From positions 1 to 17,137 of the forward strand of contig JBFXEO010000037.1 of NCBI GenBank assembly GCA_050180015.1: a DNA stretch of 17,137 nt, written 5' to 3'. The notes beneath the pieces were generated by a model. That model saw only the letters and a list, made by a program, of their open reading frames with translations, made no database searches and had not been told where the DNA came from. The translations under genes were made by a program, and so were the position numbers. The DNA comes from JBFXEO01 sp050180015. GTDB taxonomy: Bacteria; Bacteroidota; Bacteroidia; Bacteroidales; Tenuifilaceae. This document shows positions 1 through 7,953 of the stretch, piece after piece (position 1 is the stretch's first letter; each line of letters starts with the position of its first letter).

Positions 1-1
1 C

Positions 2-1303
2 AATATAAACTCAAAAATGCAGGAGTATGCCGAGGCATCGCTCAAAAATCATCTGAAAAACGATTTGCAGCCCACGCTCGAAGGTGAAATAAAAGCAAGG
101 GGCGGAAAATTATTTTCATCGAAAATCACCCCGGAACAAGCCGACGATATAATTTTCTCCGCAATGAGGCAAACCGAAAGGTATCGTATTCTAAGGAATG
201 GTGGGGCATCGAAGGATAGTATTTACGCAAATTTCAACACAAAGGTACCAATGACCGTGTTTACCTGGAACGGGGAACGCGATACCGTTATGACTCCATT
301 AGATTCAATAAAGCACTATAAAAAATTCCTTCGCTCAAGTTTTATGGCGATGGATCCACACAACGGTCATATAAAGGCTTATACAGGAGGTCCCGATTTC
401 CGGCACTTTAAGTACGATATGGTTAAACAGGGAAAACGACAGGTTGGATCGACCATAAAACCGTTCCTATACACATTGGCCATGCAGGAGGGGTATTCTC
501 CCTGTCTTGAAGTTCCCAACGTTCCGCAAACCTTTATTGTGGGCGATTCTACATGGACTCCAAAAAACTCTGGAAATTCAAAGTACGATGGCAAAATGGT
601 AACCCTTAAGTGGGGTTTAGCCAACTCTGTCAACAATATCTCAGCCTGGGTTATGAAACAGTTTACTCCCGAAGCTGTTGTTGAAATGATAAAACAGCTG
701 GGCATTCATAGTAGAATTGACCCTGTTTACTCCATTTTCCTTGGTACCTTTGAGTTCAACCTTTACGAAATGGTTGGTGCTTACGGAACTTTTGCCAACA
801 AGGGAGTTCATGTTGAACCAATGTTCGTAACCCGGATCGAGGATAGAAATGGCAACGTTTTGGCGCAATTCAACACTACTAAAACTGAAGCAATTAGCGA
901 TCAAACTGCATTCTTAATGATTAACCTGCTTGAGGCTGTTGTAAACCAAGGAACTGGCGTACGACTACGGTATAAATATAACCTTCCCGGGCATATTGCC
1001 GGTAAAACCGGGACAACCCAAAACCATTCCGATGGTTGGTTTATGGGAATTACCCCAAATCTAGTTGTAGGTGTTTGGACTGGTGCCGAGGATAGAGCCG
1101 TTCACTTCGACAATATAACCATGGGGCAAGGTGCAAGCATGGCATTGCCAATTTTTGCAACATTTCTTCAGAAAGTATATGCAAATCCGTCGTTAGGCAT
1201 TTCGCCCGAAGATGACTGGGATAGGCCGGTGTTGCAGAAATATCTCAATATAAACTGCGATAAAAAGTTCGACGATGAAATAAATGAAATAGAGCTCTAC
1301 TAA
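2..1303 (+). CDS. Penicillin-binding protein 1A-type transpeptidase, C-terminal part (5' end outside window)
   Basis: The reading frame is open from the first bases of the window, and the residues before the ATG at 17 fit the family, so the gene begins upstream and only the C-terminal part is visible. Numbered from that ATG, the transpeptidase motifs are all present: S145-T-I-K148 (acylated serine and lysine), S204-V-N206, and K330-T-G332 followed by TT. The segment around 335-356, with a W-F-x-G-x-T-P pattern and V-G-V-W-T-G, is typical of class A PBPs. The glycosyltransferase domain and membrane anchor must lie outside the window. Class A PBPs polymerise lipid II and crosslink peptidoglycan in the periplasm. 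Its TAA stop overlaps the stop of the convergent ABC gene. The PBP1A (mrcA/ponA-like) call is confident; the subgroup is not. Confidence 0.93.
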   Translation, partial: NINSKMQEYAEASLKNHLKNDLQPTLEGEIKARGGKLFSSKITPEQADDIIFSAMRQTERYRILRNGGASKDSIYANFNTKVPMTVFTWNGERDTVMTPLDSIKHYKKFLRSSFMAMDPHNGHIKAYTGGPDFRHFKYDMVKQGKRQVGSTIKPFLYTLAMQEGYSPCLEVPNVPQTFIVGDSTWTPKNSGNSKYDGKMVTLKWGLANSVNNISAWVMKQFTPEAVVEMIKQLGIHSRIDPVYSIFLGTFEFNLYEMVGAYGTFANKGVHVEPMFVTRIEDRNGNVLAQFNTTKTEAISDQTAFLMINLLEAVVNQGTGVRLRYKYNLPGHIAGKTGTTQNHSDGWFMGITPNLVVGVWTGAEDRAVHFDNITMGQGASMALPIFATFLQKVYANPSLGISPEDDWDRPVLQKYLNINCDKKFDDEINEIELY

Positions 1304-2907
1304 CGGTTTAGCCCGGGAACAGATTCAATCAGATTTTTTGTATACAAGCTTTGGGGCCTGTCGAAAATTACATTCACAAGCCCTAATTCTACAATATTGC
1401 CATGCTGCAAAACAATAACCCTATTGCAGGTATGGCGCACAACACCCAAATCGTGCGAAATGAATAGGTACGTAAGGTTGAATTCCTTTTTTAACTCATT
1501 AAGCAGATCTAGAATTTGAGCCTGTGTGGCCACGTCGAGCGCAGAGATTATTTCGTCGCAAATGAGCACTTGGGGTTGAAGCGTTAACGCACGGGCAATA
1601 ACAATTCTTTGGCGCTGCCCGCCGGAAAACTCATGTGGATAACGGTAAAAACTGCTCCCGGGAAGTTTTACTCTATCCAAAAGGTCCAGCACTATTTGCT
1701 TTGCTTCCTGCGTTTTTTGAACGATCCCGTGATATAGCATTGGCTCCATAAGTGCCCGCCCAACGGTCAAGCGCGGATTTAACGATGAGTAAGGATCCTG
1801 AAAAATTAGCTGAACTTCGCGTCGAAAATTCCGCAACTCACCGCCAGTAAAAACATCAATGGATTTACCATTATAGGCTATATTTCCCGCTTGTTTTTTT
1901 ATCAGCTTTAGAATTGACCGGCCTATAGTGCTTTTGCCCGAACCCGATTCGCCAACAAGTCCAAGCGTTTCGCCTTCGAGTAAACTGAAACTCACCTTAT
2001 TAACCGCCACAAATTTGTTCGAAAGTTTCTTGAAAAGCCAACTATACTTGCCATACTCTACCTCTAAATCTGTTACAGAAAATATCTGCGGAGAGCTATG
2101 TTCCTGTTCATTCTGACGATTTGGACTATTCAATTTTTTTCGAAAGTCAATTAGTGATTTTGTGTAGGGATGATTTGGCTTGTTAAAAACCTCTTCCGCA
2201 ATTCCGCGCTCCACAATTTCACCATGCTTCATTACGATTACGCTGTCAGCAACTTCTTCAACTACGCTTAAATCGTGTGAAATAAAAATAATGCCCATGG
2301 AGTATCGCCTCCTAATCTCTTTCAGTAAAGCCAAAATGCTTTTTTGCACCGTGACATCAAGTGCTGTAGTAGGTTCATCGGCAATAAGCAATTTTGGATT
2401 GCCCGCAAGGGCAATGGCTATCATAACCCGTTGCTTTTGTCCACCGCTAAGCTGATGCGGATAACTCTTGTAAATTTTACCAGGATCGGGCAACTGCATC
2501 TCTGAGAGCAACTCCATACATCGATTCTCGGCAGCCTTACCCTTCAAACCAGAATTCAGCTCAACCGCTTCAAGCAGCTGTTTGCCACACCGCATCGATG
2601 GATTCAACGATGTATGTGGCTCCTGAAAGATCATCGCAATATCTTTTCCTCGCAATTGACGATGCTCCTCGTGGGGTAGGTTAGCCAAATCTACGGAACA
2701 ATCCTTTGATTTTGAGAATACTACGGAACCATTGGTAACTTTTGCATTTAAGGGTAACAAGCCCATCACGCACAGGGCCGATATGGATTTCCCGGAGCCA
2801 GACTCCCCGACAATGCCAAGAATTTCACCTGAATTCAGGTGAAAGCTGATTCCCTTTAGCACCTCGTTATTACCAAAAGCAACTGTTAGGTTCTCGGCCT
2901 GCAGCAT
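1300..2907 (-). CDS. ABC transporter ATP-binding protein, two fused peptide/nickel-type ATPase domains
   Basis: This 535-residue protein has two complete nucleotide-binding domains in tandem, as in the DppD-DppF or YejF/GsiA type of oligopeptide importers. Domain 1 has Walker A at 34-41 (GESGSGKS), signature LSGGQ at 153-157, Walker B ending D177-E178 and switch His211. Domain 2 has Walker A at 319-326, signature FSGGQ at 427-431, Walker B ending D451-E452 and His485. The oligopeptide-type tail with HPYT lies after domain 1 (about 246-249); in the second copy it is reduced to S-L-Y-T. No membrane segment is present, so it should sit on the cytoplasmic face of an importer, but no permease or binding protein is adjacent. 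Its ATG shares one base with the stop of the upstream FAD gene, suggesting translational coupling. The substrate is unknown; peptides are inferred from family only. Confidence 0.93.
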   Translation of the reverse strand: MLQAENLTVAFGNNEVLKGISFHLNSGEILGIVGESGSGKSISALCVMGLLPLNAKVTNGSVVFSKSKDCSVDLANLPHEEHRQLRGKDIAMIFQEPHTSLNPSMRCGKQLLEAVELNSGLKGKAAENRCMELLSEMQLPDPGKIYKSYPHQLSGGQKQRVMIAIALAGNPKLLIADEPTTALDVTVQKSILALLKEIRRRYSMGIIFISHDLSVVEEVADSVIVMKHGEIVERGIAEEVFNKPNHPYTKSLIDFRKKLNSPNRQNEQEHSSPQIFSVTDLEVEYGKYSWLFKKLSNKFVAVNKVSFSLLEGETLGLVGESGSGKSTIGRSILKLIKKQAGNIAYNGKSIDVFTGGELRNFRREVQLIFQDPYSSLNPRLTVGRALMEPMLYHGIVQKTQEAKQIVLDLLDRVKLPGSSFYRYPHEFSGGQRQRIVIARALTLQPQVLICDEIISALDVATQAQILDLLNELKKEFNLTYLFISHDLGVVRHTCNRVIVLQHGNIVELGLVNVIFDRPQSLYTKNLIESVPGLNR

Positions 2908-4178
2908 TAAAGCGATGTGTTTGAATACTGGTTATTTAATATTGCCTCACCCATCAGGTAACCATGTGCCGTTGCATATATTATGGAACGCGTTGCCCCC
3001 GAGCAATCGCCAATAAACTTGAGATTTGGATTCGAGAGATTATTAAGCCTGTTGGAGTAAAACTTAATTTCTGGAGCATATACCAAGTTATCGTTATTGG
3101 CAATACCGGGAATAACGGTATCGAGGTTTTCAATAAAATCGATAATACTCTCAATTATCCGACGAGGAAATGCAAGGTTAACATCACCAAGAATAAATTT
3201 ATCATTTTCTAACGTGGGGATAACGCGGTAGAGATTCTTTGTCCGTTTCGATTCCTTAAAATGGCTATAGGTTTGTAGGATAACCTTTCCCTCGCCAGCC
3301 AACAAGTTCGACAGTTTTGCAATGTAAGATCCATAGCCAATAGGATCCTTAAATGGCTCAGTTAAAACAAGGGATGCTAAAATGGCAAAGTTTGTGTTGG
3401 TACTCTTCTCGCGCATCTTGGCATGACCATTCACAGTGGTAAAATCACCGTAATTTTCGGTAACCACAAATCCAGAAGGATTATTACAGAATGTACGAAC
3501 CATATAACCCGTACGGCTTTTGTATTTCACCTTAAACTCGTACATCTCCTTATTCAGCTCCTCTACAATGTGGTTTGGTACCTCGTAACGGATACCCAAA
3601 TCAACCTTTGTGTTATTTTGAACAAGCGATGCATTCTCTCCTATTAGCTTATTTATGAGCTTATGTCCGCTTCGGCCAACGGCAACAACAACCCGATCAA
3701 AGTAGTCGGAGCTATTAATTACAACACCCCCACTGTTGGGCTCAACACTGGTTATTTCTGAATCAAAGTGAAAATGGATGTTCGATGATTTTCCAAACAT
3801 CGCATAAATATTGAAAAGCACTTCTTTTAGCTGGTCGGTTCCGATATGGAAGAATTCCGATGAAATTGGCATAAAGCCCTTTTCGTAGAATTGCCTGTAA
3901 TAGGTCTGCGTGCTGAACGACTTGCCCGTTTCAACGTGCTTTCGCTCAGTAAAGTTGATGTAGAAGTCAACCAGCTTACGTTGCAGAATTGGGTCGATAA
4001 AAATTTCCCCGCCCATCTCGGTGGAAACAAACAATTTTCCATCGGCCCTTATGCCTGAAATGCTTGACGAGTAAATATCGGGGCTTTTCTCGAACACATG
4101 AATTTCGTGCTCGGTATCCTTCATTCGTTCAAGCAAGCCAATTGCTGCTGCACCAAATCCTACTACTGCTATTTTCAT
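2907..4178 (-). CDS. COG2509-type NAD(P)/FAD-dependent dehydrogenase
   Basis: This 423-residue flavoprotein has an N-terminal Rossmann dinucleotide-binding site (G7-x-G9, with Ala at 12 where many relatives have a third Gly, then G14) ending in an acidic residue around Glu30. A V-V-A-V-G-R-S-G motif occurs mid-protein, and the C-terminal FAD-contacting G390-D-C-S-G-A-T-R is followed by a helix rich in small residues. The internal R-T-F-C-N-N-P-S-G and N-G-H...N-T-N-F-A blocks are, from memory, typical of the uncharacterised FAD-dependent dehydrogenases of COG2509. Substrate and physiological role are unknown. No signal peptide or membrane segment is visible, so it is probably cytosolic. It is the first gene of a two-gene unit with the ABC protein (TAATG overlap). 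A weak TATCTTTA sequence about 11-18 bases upstream resembles a -7 element but lacks the final G. Confidence 0.85.
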   Translation of the reverse strand: MKIAVVGFGAAAIGLLERMKDTEHEIHVFEKSPDIYSSSISGIRADGKLFVSTEMGGEIFIDPILQRKLVDFYINFTERKHVETGKSFSTQTYYRQFYEKGFMPISSEFFHIGTDQLKEVLFNIYAMFGKSSNIHFHFDSEITSVEPNSGGVVINSSDYFDRVVVAVGRSGHKLINKLIGENASLVQNNTKVDLGIRYEVPNHIVEELNKEMYEFKVKYKSRTGYMVRTFCNNPSGFVVTENYGDFTTVNGHAKMREKSTNTNFAILASLVLTEPFKDPIGYGSYIAKLSNLLAGEGKVILQTYSHFKESKRTKNLYRVIPTLENDKFILGDVNLAFPRRIIESIIDFIENLDTVIPGIANNDNLVYAPEIKFYSNRLNNLSNPNLKFIGDCSGATRSIIYATAHGYLMGEAILNNQYSNTSL

Positions 4179-4287
4179 ACATTTAGATTAAAGATATTAG
4201 ACACAAGGCATCAGAAAAATTCAGCAATTGTCATCTTGAGCAAAACAATATTCACCACGCACAGTAAAAAACCCGACCGAATTGTTC

Positions 4288-4299
4288 AGTAATATTACT
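4288..4299. repeat. 12-base perfect palindrome in the gap between two minus-strand genes
   Basis: AGTAATATTACT reads identically on both strands. It lies in the 157-base gap downstream of the seven-helix membrane gene and upstream of the FAD-dehydrogenase gene. It is flanked by short arms GTAAAAA (4264-4270) and TTTTTAC (4302-4308) that could pair around it. It could be part of a weak terminator or an operator; the A+T richness makes chance a real possibility. Confidence 0.3.
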
Positions 4300-4335
4300 A
4301 ATTTTTACAGGAAAAAGATATTCGCGTGTTGGTAA

Positions 4336-4995
4336 CTATTGCTGTTCTGGTTTTTCCCGGCCTATTGACCCAAAGGGGGCAGGACAGTCTAACGATCTGG
4401 CCGAAATTTTACCCCCTTTTCTGGAAAGGAATTCGGCCCTAAGCATTAAAATTATCAACACGGCAACACAAATAATAGCCCGAACAGAGTAAATTGTCGC
4501 TAAAATTCCTTTGCTAGAAAGTAAAGATATGGCTGGCGTTAACATCATTATAATCCAAACAGAAAAGGGCTCCGTATTCTCTTTTGCCTCCAAAAGCCTT
4601 TTTACAACCGGAAAATACGAAATAACCATTATTCCCTGAATGCAGATATTTGTGATAGTATGGTTTTTAGTGATAATCCAGAATAGTACAATCAGCAGCA
4701 CGGCAACCAAACATCCGGTATCGAACTTTGTGAGCTTTGAGCTATTATCGCCCCAGATGAAAATTGCTAGGGCAACCGTGGATACATAAATAATGTCCGT
4801 TGTATTAAGGATGTTATCCAAAAAACCGTGATCCCCTTCAGCCATATAGGTTATCAGGCTCATTCCTACAGCAATTGTAAAGAATAGCCACATTGCCAGG
4901 GCCGGTTTAATTTCTTTCCGGTAAAGCAACCAACAGTATCGAACTAAAATAAAGAGATTAAGCGCACTAACCGTGTAAATGGAAATTTCTCGCAT
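4336..4995 (-). CDS. Unrecognised multi-pass membrane protein, about seven helices
   Basis: I do not recognise this 219-residue protein with certainty. Hydrophobic stretches at roughly 7-25, 33-51, 65-81, 93-109, 113-130, 146-163 and 170-187 suggest seven membrane helices, followed by a polar tail of about 30 residues rich in Gly, Pro and Lys. Two regions look like a diverged internal repeat: an aromatic residue, then a basic loop with Lys/Glu, then Pro and Trp (Y20...K-P31...W36 and Y127...E-P143...W147). This is reminiscent of PQ-loop/SWEET-like transporters, but the PQ motif itself is absent, so this is only a hypothesis. It lies downstream of radA on the same strand with 74 bases between, where an inverted heptamer repeat sits. 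No clear -7 element precedes it, so it may be read from radA. Confidence 0.7.
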   Translation of the reverse strand: MREISIYTVSALNLFILVRYCWLLYRKEIKPALAMWLFFTIAVGMSLITYMAEGDHGFLDNILNTTDIIYVSTVALAIFIWGDNSSKLTKFDTGCLVAVLLIVLFWIITKNHTITNICIQGIMVISYFPVVKRLLEAKENTEPFSVWIIMMLTPAISLLSSKGILATIYSVRAIICVAVLIILMLRAEFLSRKGGKISARSLDCPAPFGSIGREKPEQQ

Positions 4996-5006
4996 AAAAC
5001 AAACTC

Positions 5007-5055
5007 GTTAAAAGTTAAACGTTAAAGGGGTTTCGATTCACGACTAACGTTTAAC
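5007..5055. repeat. Tandem heptamers GTTAAAN with an inverted copy (possible hairpin)
   Basis: Three head-to-tail heptamers GTTAAAA, GTTAAAC and GTTAAAG occupy 5007-5027. The 11 bases GTTAAACGTTA (5014-5024) recur as the exact reverse complement at 5045-5055, leaving a 20-base loop. The element fills most of the gap between radA and the downstream membrane gene on the minus strand. An 11-base-pair A+T-rich stem without a following T tract is not a classic intrinsic terminator. It could instead be an mRNA-stability hairpin or a dispersed intergenic repeat. Confidence 0.6.
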
Positions 5056-5069
5056 GCTTCACCTAATCA

Positions 5070-6443
5070 TTAATTACTCTTACCGAAAATCGACTTTACC
5101 AACTCCTCAATTCTCCCAATGGGAATAATCTTGGTATCGCCACGGTTCAAATCAATTCCCTTGATATTGTACTTCGATACAAAAATTCTATTCATCCCCA
5201 ATTTCTTGGCCTCTGCAATTCGCTGGTCGAGCCTGTTTACCGGACGAATTTCTCCCGAAAGGCCTACTTCGGCTGCAAAACAGGTTGTTCCGGGTATTGG
5301 GGTGTCAAATGTTGATGATAGTATCGCAGAAATCACCGCTAAATCAATGGCCGGATCGTTTACCTTCAATCCTCCGGCAATATTCAGGAAAACGTCCTTT
5401 GTTGCCAATCGAAATCCCGCCCTACGCTCAAGCACTGCAAGTAGCATATTCAAGCGGCGGGAGTCGAACCCGGTTGTCGATCGTTGGGGCGTGCCGTAAA
5501 CGGCAGAGCTAACCAACGCCTGGGTTTCAATCAGGAATGGCCTTGCCCCATCAATGGTGGCAGCAATGCAAACGCCGCTTAGCATTTCATCGCGATGGGA
5601 AAGTAAAATCTCCGACGGATTGGTAACCTCGGCCAAGCCAGAATTCCGCATCTCAAAAATGCCTATCTCCGAAGTGGAACCAAATCTATTCTTTGCAGAA
5701 CGGAGTATTCTGTAAAGATAGTTTTGATCGCCCTCGAATTGCAGCACAACATCAACAATATGCTCCAGTACCTTGGGGCCGGCAATACTTCCATCCTTGG
5801 TGATATGGCCAATTAGAATGATTGGAGTTCCAACGGTTTTGGCGTAACGTAAAAGTGCCGCAGCGGTTTCGCGTACCTGTGAAACACTTCCCGGCGGCGA
5901 TTCAATAGTGTCGGAGTACAGCGTTTGTATGGAGTCAATTACTATTAAATCGGGTGTAATATTTTCCGCCTGAGTAAGGATGTTCTCCAGCAATGTTTCG
6001 TTAAGAATTAAACAGGTCTGATTCTTCGAGTTAATCCTATCGGCTCTAAGTTTAACTTGCCTTGCGCTCTCCTCCCCTGAAATGTAGAGTACCTTTAAAT
6101 TATCGAGACCTAAAGCAACCTGAAGGGCCAGTGTCGATTTTCCAATACCCGGCTCTCCTCCCAGTAGAACTATAGAGCCAGGAACTATACCTCCACCCAG
6201 AATTCTGTTCAATTCTCCCATTCGGGTATCAATCCTGCGCTCATTGCTCGACTCAATCTCGTTCAGGGGTTTTGGAACAGCATTTCGGGAAACATTCACC
6301 AAACCTGGCCGAGAGGCCGTTTCCTTTGTAATACGTTCCTCAACATACGTATTCCACTCGCCACAAGCCGGACATTTGCCAAGCCATTTTACCGCCTCAG
6401 CCCCACAATTCTGACAAACATAAACACTTCGGGTTTTCGCCAT
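5070..6443 (-). CDS. radA: DNA repair protein RadA/Sms
   Basis: RadA is a hexameric ATPase that helps process recombination intermediates by promoting branch migration. With the start at 6443 it has 457 residues, the usual length. A four-cysteine zinc finger lies at C10-x-x-C13 and C24-x-x-C27. The RecA-like domain has Walker A at 96-104 (GEPGIGKST, Lys102) and the RadA-specific K251-N-R-F-G255. The C-terminal third is the Lon-protease-like fold, with GEVGLSGE-like and PVxRLxxR-type segments. An upstream ATG at 6470 would add nine residues. I prefer 6443 because family members start M-A-K-T just before the zinc finger, and because a perfect -7 sequence overlaps the longer start. It lies 105 bases downstream of the flippase-like gene on the same strand. 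Confidence 0.96.
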   Translation of the reverse strand: MAKTRSVYVCQNCGAEAVKWLGKCPACGEWNTYVEERITKETASRPGLVNVSRNAVPKPLNEIESSNERRIDTRMGELNRILGGGIVPGSIVLLGGEPGIGKSTLALQVALGLDNLKVLYISGEESARQVKLRADRINSKNQTCLILNETLLENILTQAENITPDLIVIDSIQTLYSDTIESPPGSVSQVRETAAALLRYAKTVGTPIILIGHITKDGSIAGPKVLEHIVDVVLQFEGDQNYLYRILRSAKNRFGSTSEIGIFEMRNSGLAEVTNPSEILLSHRDEMLSGVCIAATIDGARPFLIETQALVSSAVYGTPQRSTTGFDSRRLNMLLAVLERRAGFRLATKDVFLNIAGGLKVNDPAIDLAVISAILSSTFDTPIPGTTCFAAEVGLSGEIRPVNRLDQRIAEAKKLGMNRIFVSKYNIKGIDLNRGDTKIIPIGRIEELVKSIFGKSN

Positions 6444-6467
6444 TGAATAGATTTTTGCACGCCTATG

Positions 6468-6475
6468 CAAACATA
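6468..6475 (-). promoter_or_regulatory. Candidate -7 element for radA (TATGTTTG)
   Basis: On the minus strand the bases read TATGTTTG, an exact match to the Bacteroidetes -7 consensus TAnnTTTG. Transcription would start near 6461, giving a leader of about 18 bases before the preferred radA ATG at 6443. No TTG lies at the proper distance upstream, so this is a -7-only match. Confidence 0.4.
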
Positions 6476-6548
6476 CGCATTATTTTGATGAAGCGCGACG
6501 GACGGTATTAACCGCTCAAAAAATGTTTGGTGAAAATAATAGCAATCG

Positions 6549-7577
6549 CTATTCTGGCTGAATATCGTTGCTAATTTTTGATGCCGTTACCCTGTACTTT
6601 ACGTAAAGGTATGCCATGGCAATTAACCCGCCTAGAATTAAAAGCAGCGTTTGCGATTCGTGAGAAACTACGGCGAATATTAATCCGTCGTCATAAGTAA
6701 CCCCAAATATTCCCAGGGCGACTGCCGTAATTATATGAAATGCGCCAAATCCTCCCTGTACGGGAACGGTCATTCCAAACGAACCGATTACCATAACGAA
6801 TAACCCTTCCCATATATTTAGGCCCGATGTGATGGGTGTGCAGAACAGGAGCAGCCAGGTCATTATCCAGTAAAAAAACCATATCAATACAGAAAAAATA
6901 ATGAATTGGGGTAACCGGTGCGTTCGGGTTATGGACTTTAGCCCATCGATAACGCCATGATATACTGATTTGATTTTTGTGCTAATCCGGCGACCAAACA
7001 TTTCGCTTTTCACAACATAAAAGAAAAGAATCAAAAATGCGGCTGTTACGGCAAATAAAATTGCCAGCTGATAGCCATGAACCTGCAATGCCTTACTTTT
7101 TATAGGTAAAAGTATTCTGTTGAAAATAAAACCACCAAAAATTTCGAAGTTAACGGCAATTACCGCGATAGTTGAAATCAGCAGCATCAACAAATCCATT
7201 GCCCGTTCAACAACAACGGTGCCAACCAGCGATTCAAACTTAATTCCATCGGTTTTGCGGATACTACCACACTTGGCAACCTCGCCTATGCGCGGAAAGG
7301 CAATGTTGGCGAAATATCCTATCATCACCGCACTTAACAAATTCAAAAAGGATGGTTTTTTCCCCAATGGTTCAATTAGTATGCCCCAGCGAATTGCCCT
7401 AAAGATGTGTGCCAGCAATGCGGCTAATAACGACAAACCCACCCAAAGATAGTTTACATCGCGGAAACCCTCAGCTAAATGGTTATAATCAACACTCCTG
7501 AATGCGTAATAGAGTAGGAGTGCTGCAAGCGCAAAAAAAATGGTAAAATTTATAGCTCTGCTTATCCTTTTTTTCAA
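6549..7577 (-). CDS. Flippase-like membrane protein (LPG-synthase transmembrane domain, UPF0104/COG0392)
   Basis: This 342-residue polytopic protein has about eight hydrophobic segments, including ones near 8-27, 41-60, 121-147, 172-190, 226-250 and 308-332. It matches the transmembrane domain found in lysylphosphatidylglycerol synthases and in stand-alone UPF0104 proteins, with conserved features such as R-A-x-R-W and F-P-R-x-G-E-x-x-K near residues 60-105 and P-V-Q-G-G-F-G-A-F-H near 270. The soluble aminoacyltransferase domain of MprF is absent, so lipid lysinylation is not predicted. Family members are suspected lipid or polyprenol-linked translocases, but the substrate here is unknown. 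The start is TTG: no ATG or GTG is available, since the panD stop lies in the same frame only four codons upstream. Co-transcription with panD is likely. Confidence 0.87.
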   Translation of the reverse strand: MKKRISRAINFTIFFALAALLLYYAFRSVDYNHLAEGFRDVNYLWVGLSLLAALLAHIFRAIRWGILIEPLGKKPSFLNLLSAVMIGYFANIAFPRIGEVAKCGSIRKTDGIKFESLVGTVVVERAMDLLMLLISTIAVIAVNFEIFGGFIFNRILLPIKSKALQVHGYQLAILFAVTAAFLILFFYVVKSEMFGRRISTKIKSVYHGVIDGLKSITRTHRLPQFIIFSVLIWFFYWIMTWLLLFCTPITSGLNIWEGLFVMVIGSFGMTVPVQGGFGAFHIITAVALGIFGVTYDDGLIFAVVSHESQTLLLILGGLIAMAYLYVKYRVTASKISNDIQPE

Positions 7578-7589
7578 AGCGGAAAAGAA

Positions 7590-7940
7590 TTATACAAGTT
7601 TGTTGGTAGATGTGTCAGGGAAAATTACGAATGGCTTAAATGATTTGGCCTCTTCGATGTCCATCGTGGCATACGATATAATAATAACAACGTCACCAAC
7701 AACACATTTCCGGGCTGCCGGACCGTTTAGGCAAATTTGACCAGACCCACGCTCTCCTTTAATAACATAGGTTTCCAACCTCTCCCCGTTGTTTATATTT
7801 ACAATTTGAACTTTTTCGTTCTCAATAAGATTGGCTGCATCCATTAAATCCTCATCAATGGTAATGCTGCCAATGTAGTTTAAATTTGCCTCGGTTACTG
7901 TTACCCTGTGTATTTTTGATTTTACTACCTCTACAAACAT
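7590..7940 (-). CDS. panD: Aspartate 1-decarboxylase proenzyme
   Basis: PanD converts L-aspartate to beta-alanine for pantothenate and CoA synthesis. With the start at 7940 it has 116 residues, and the canonical landmarks fall at their textbook positions: Lys9, His11, the self-cleavage pair Gly24-Ser25 (Ser25 becomes the pyruvoyl group), Arg54 and Tyr58. This numbering decides the start. An ATG at 7988 would add 16 residues and overlap the end of panC, which the family does not need. An AAAGG sequence lies a few bases before the chosen ATG. It follows panC by 13 bases and precedes the flippase-like gene by 12, so the three should form one transcript. The C-terminal I-F-P-D-T-x-T-N-K-L-V is the form common in Bacteroidetes. 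Confidence 0.97.
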   Translation of the reverse strand: MFVEVVKSKIHRVTVTEANLNYIGSITIDEDLMDAANLIENEKVQIVNINNGERLETYVIKGERGSGQICLNGPAARKCVVGDVVIIISYATMDIEEAKSFKPFVIFPDTSTNKLV

Positions 7941-7953
7941 CGCCTTTACTGCG

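Noticed and set aside
6444..6470. Longer radA start at 6470
   Set aside because: It overlaps a perfect -7 promoter match and adds nine residues before the M-A-K-T start common to the family.
6549..7577. Reading the flippase-like protein as a complete lysylphosphatidylglycerol synthase (MprF)
   Set aside because: It has only the transmembrane half, about 340 residues, with no aminoacyltransferase domain.
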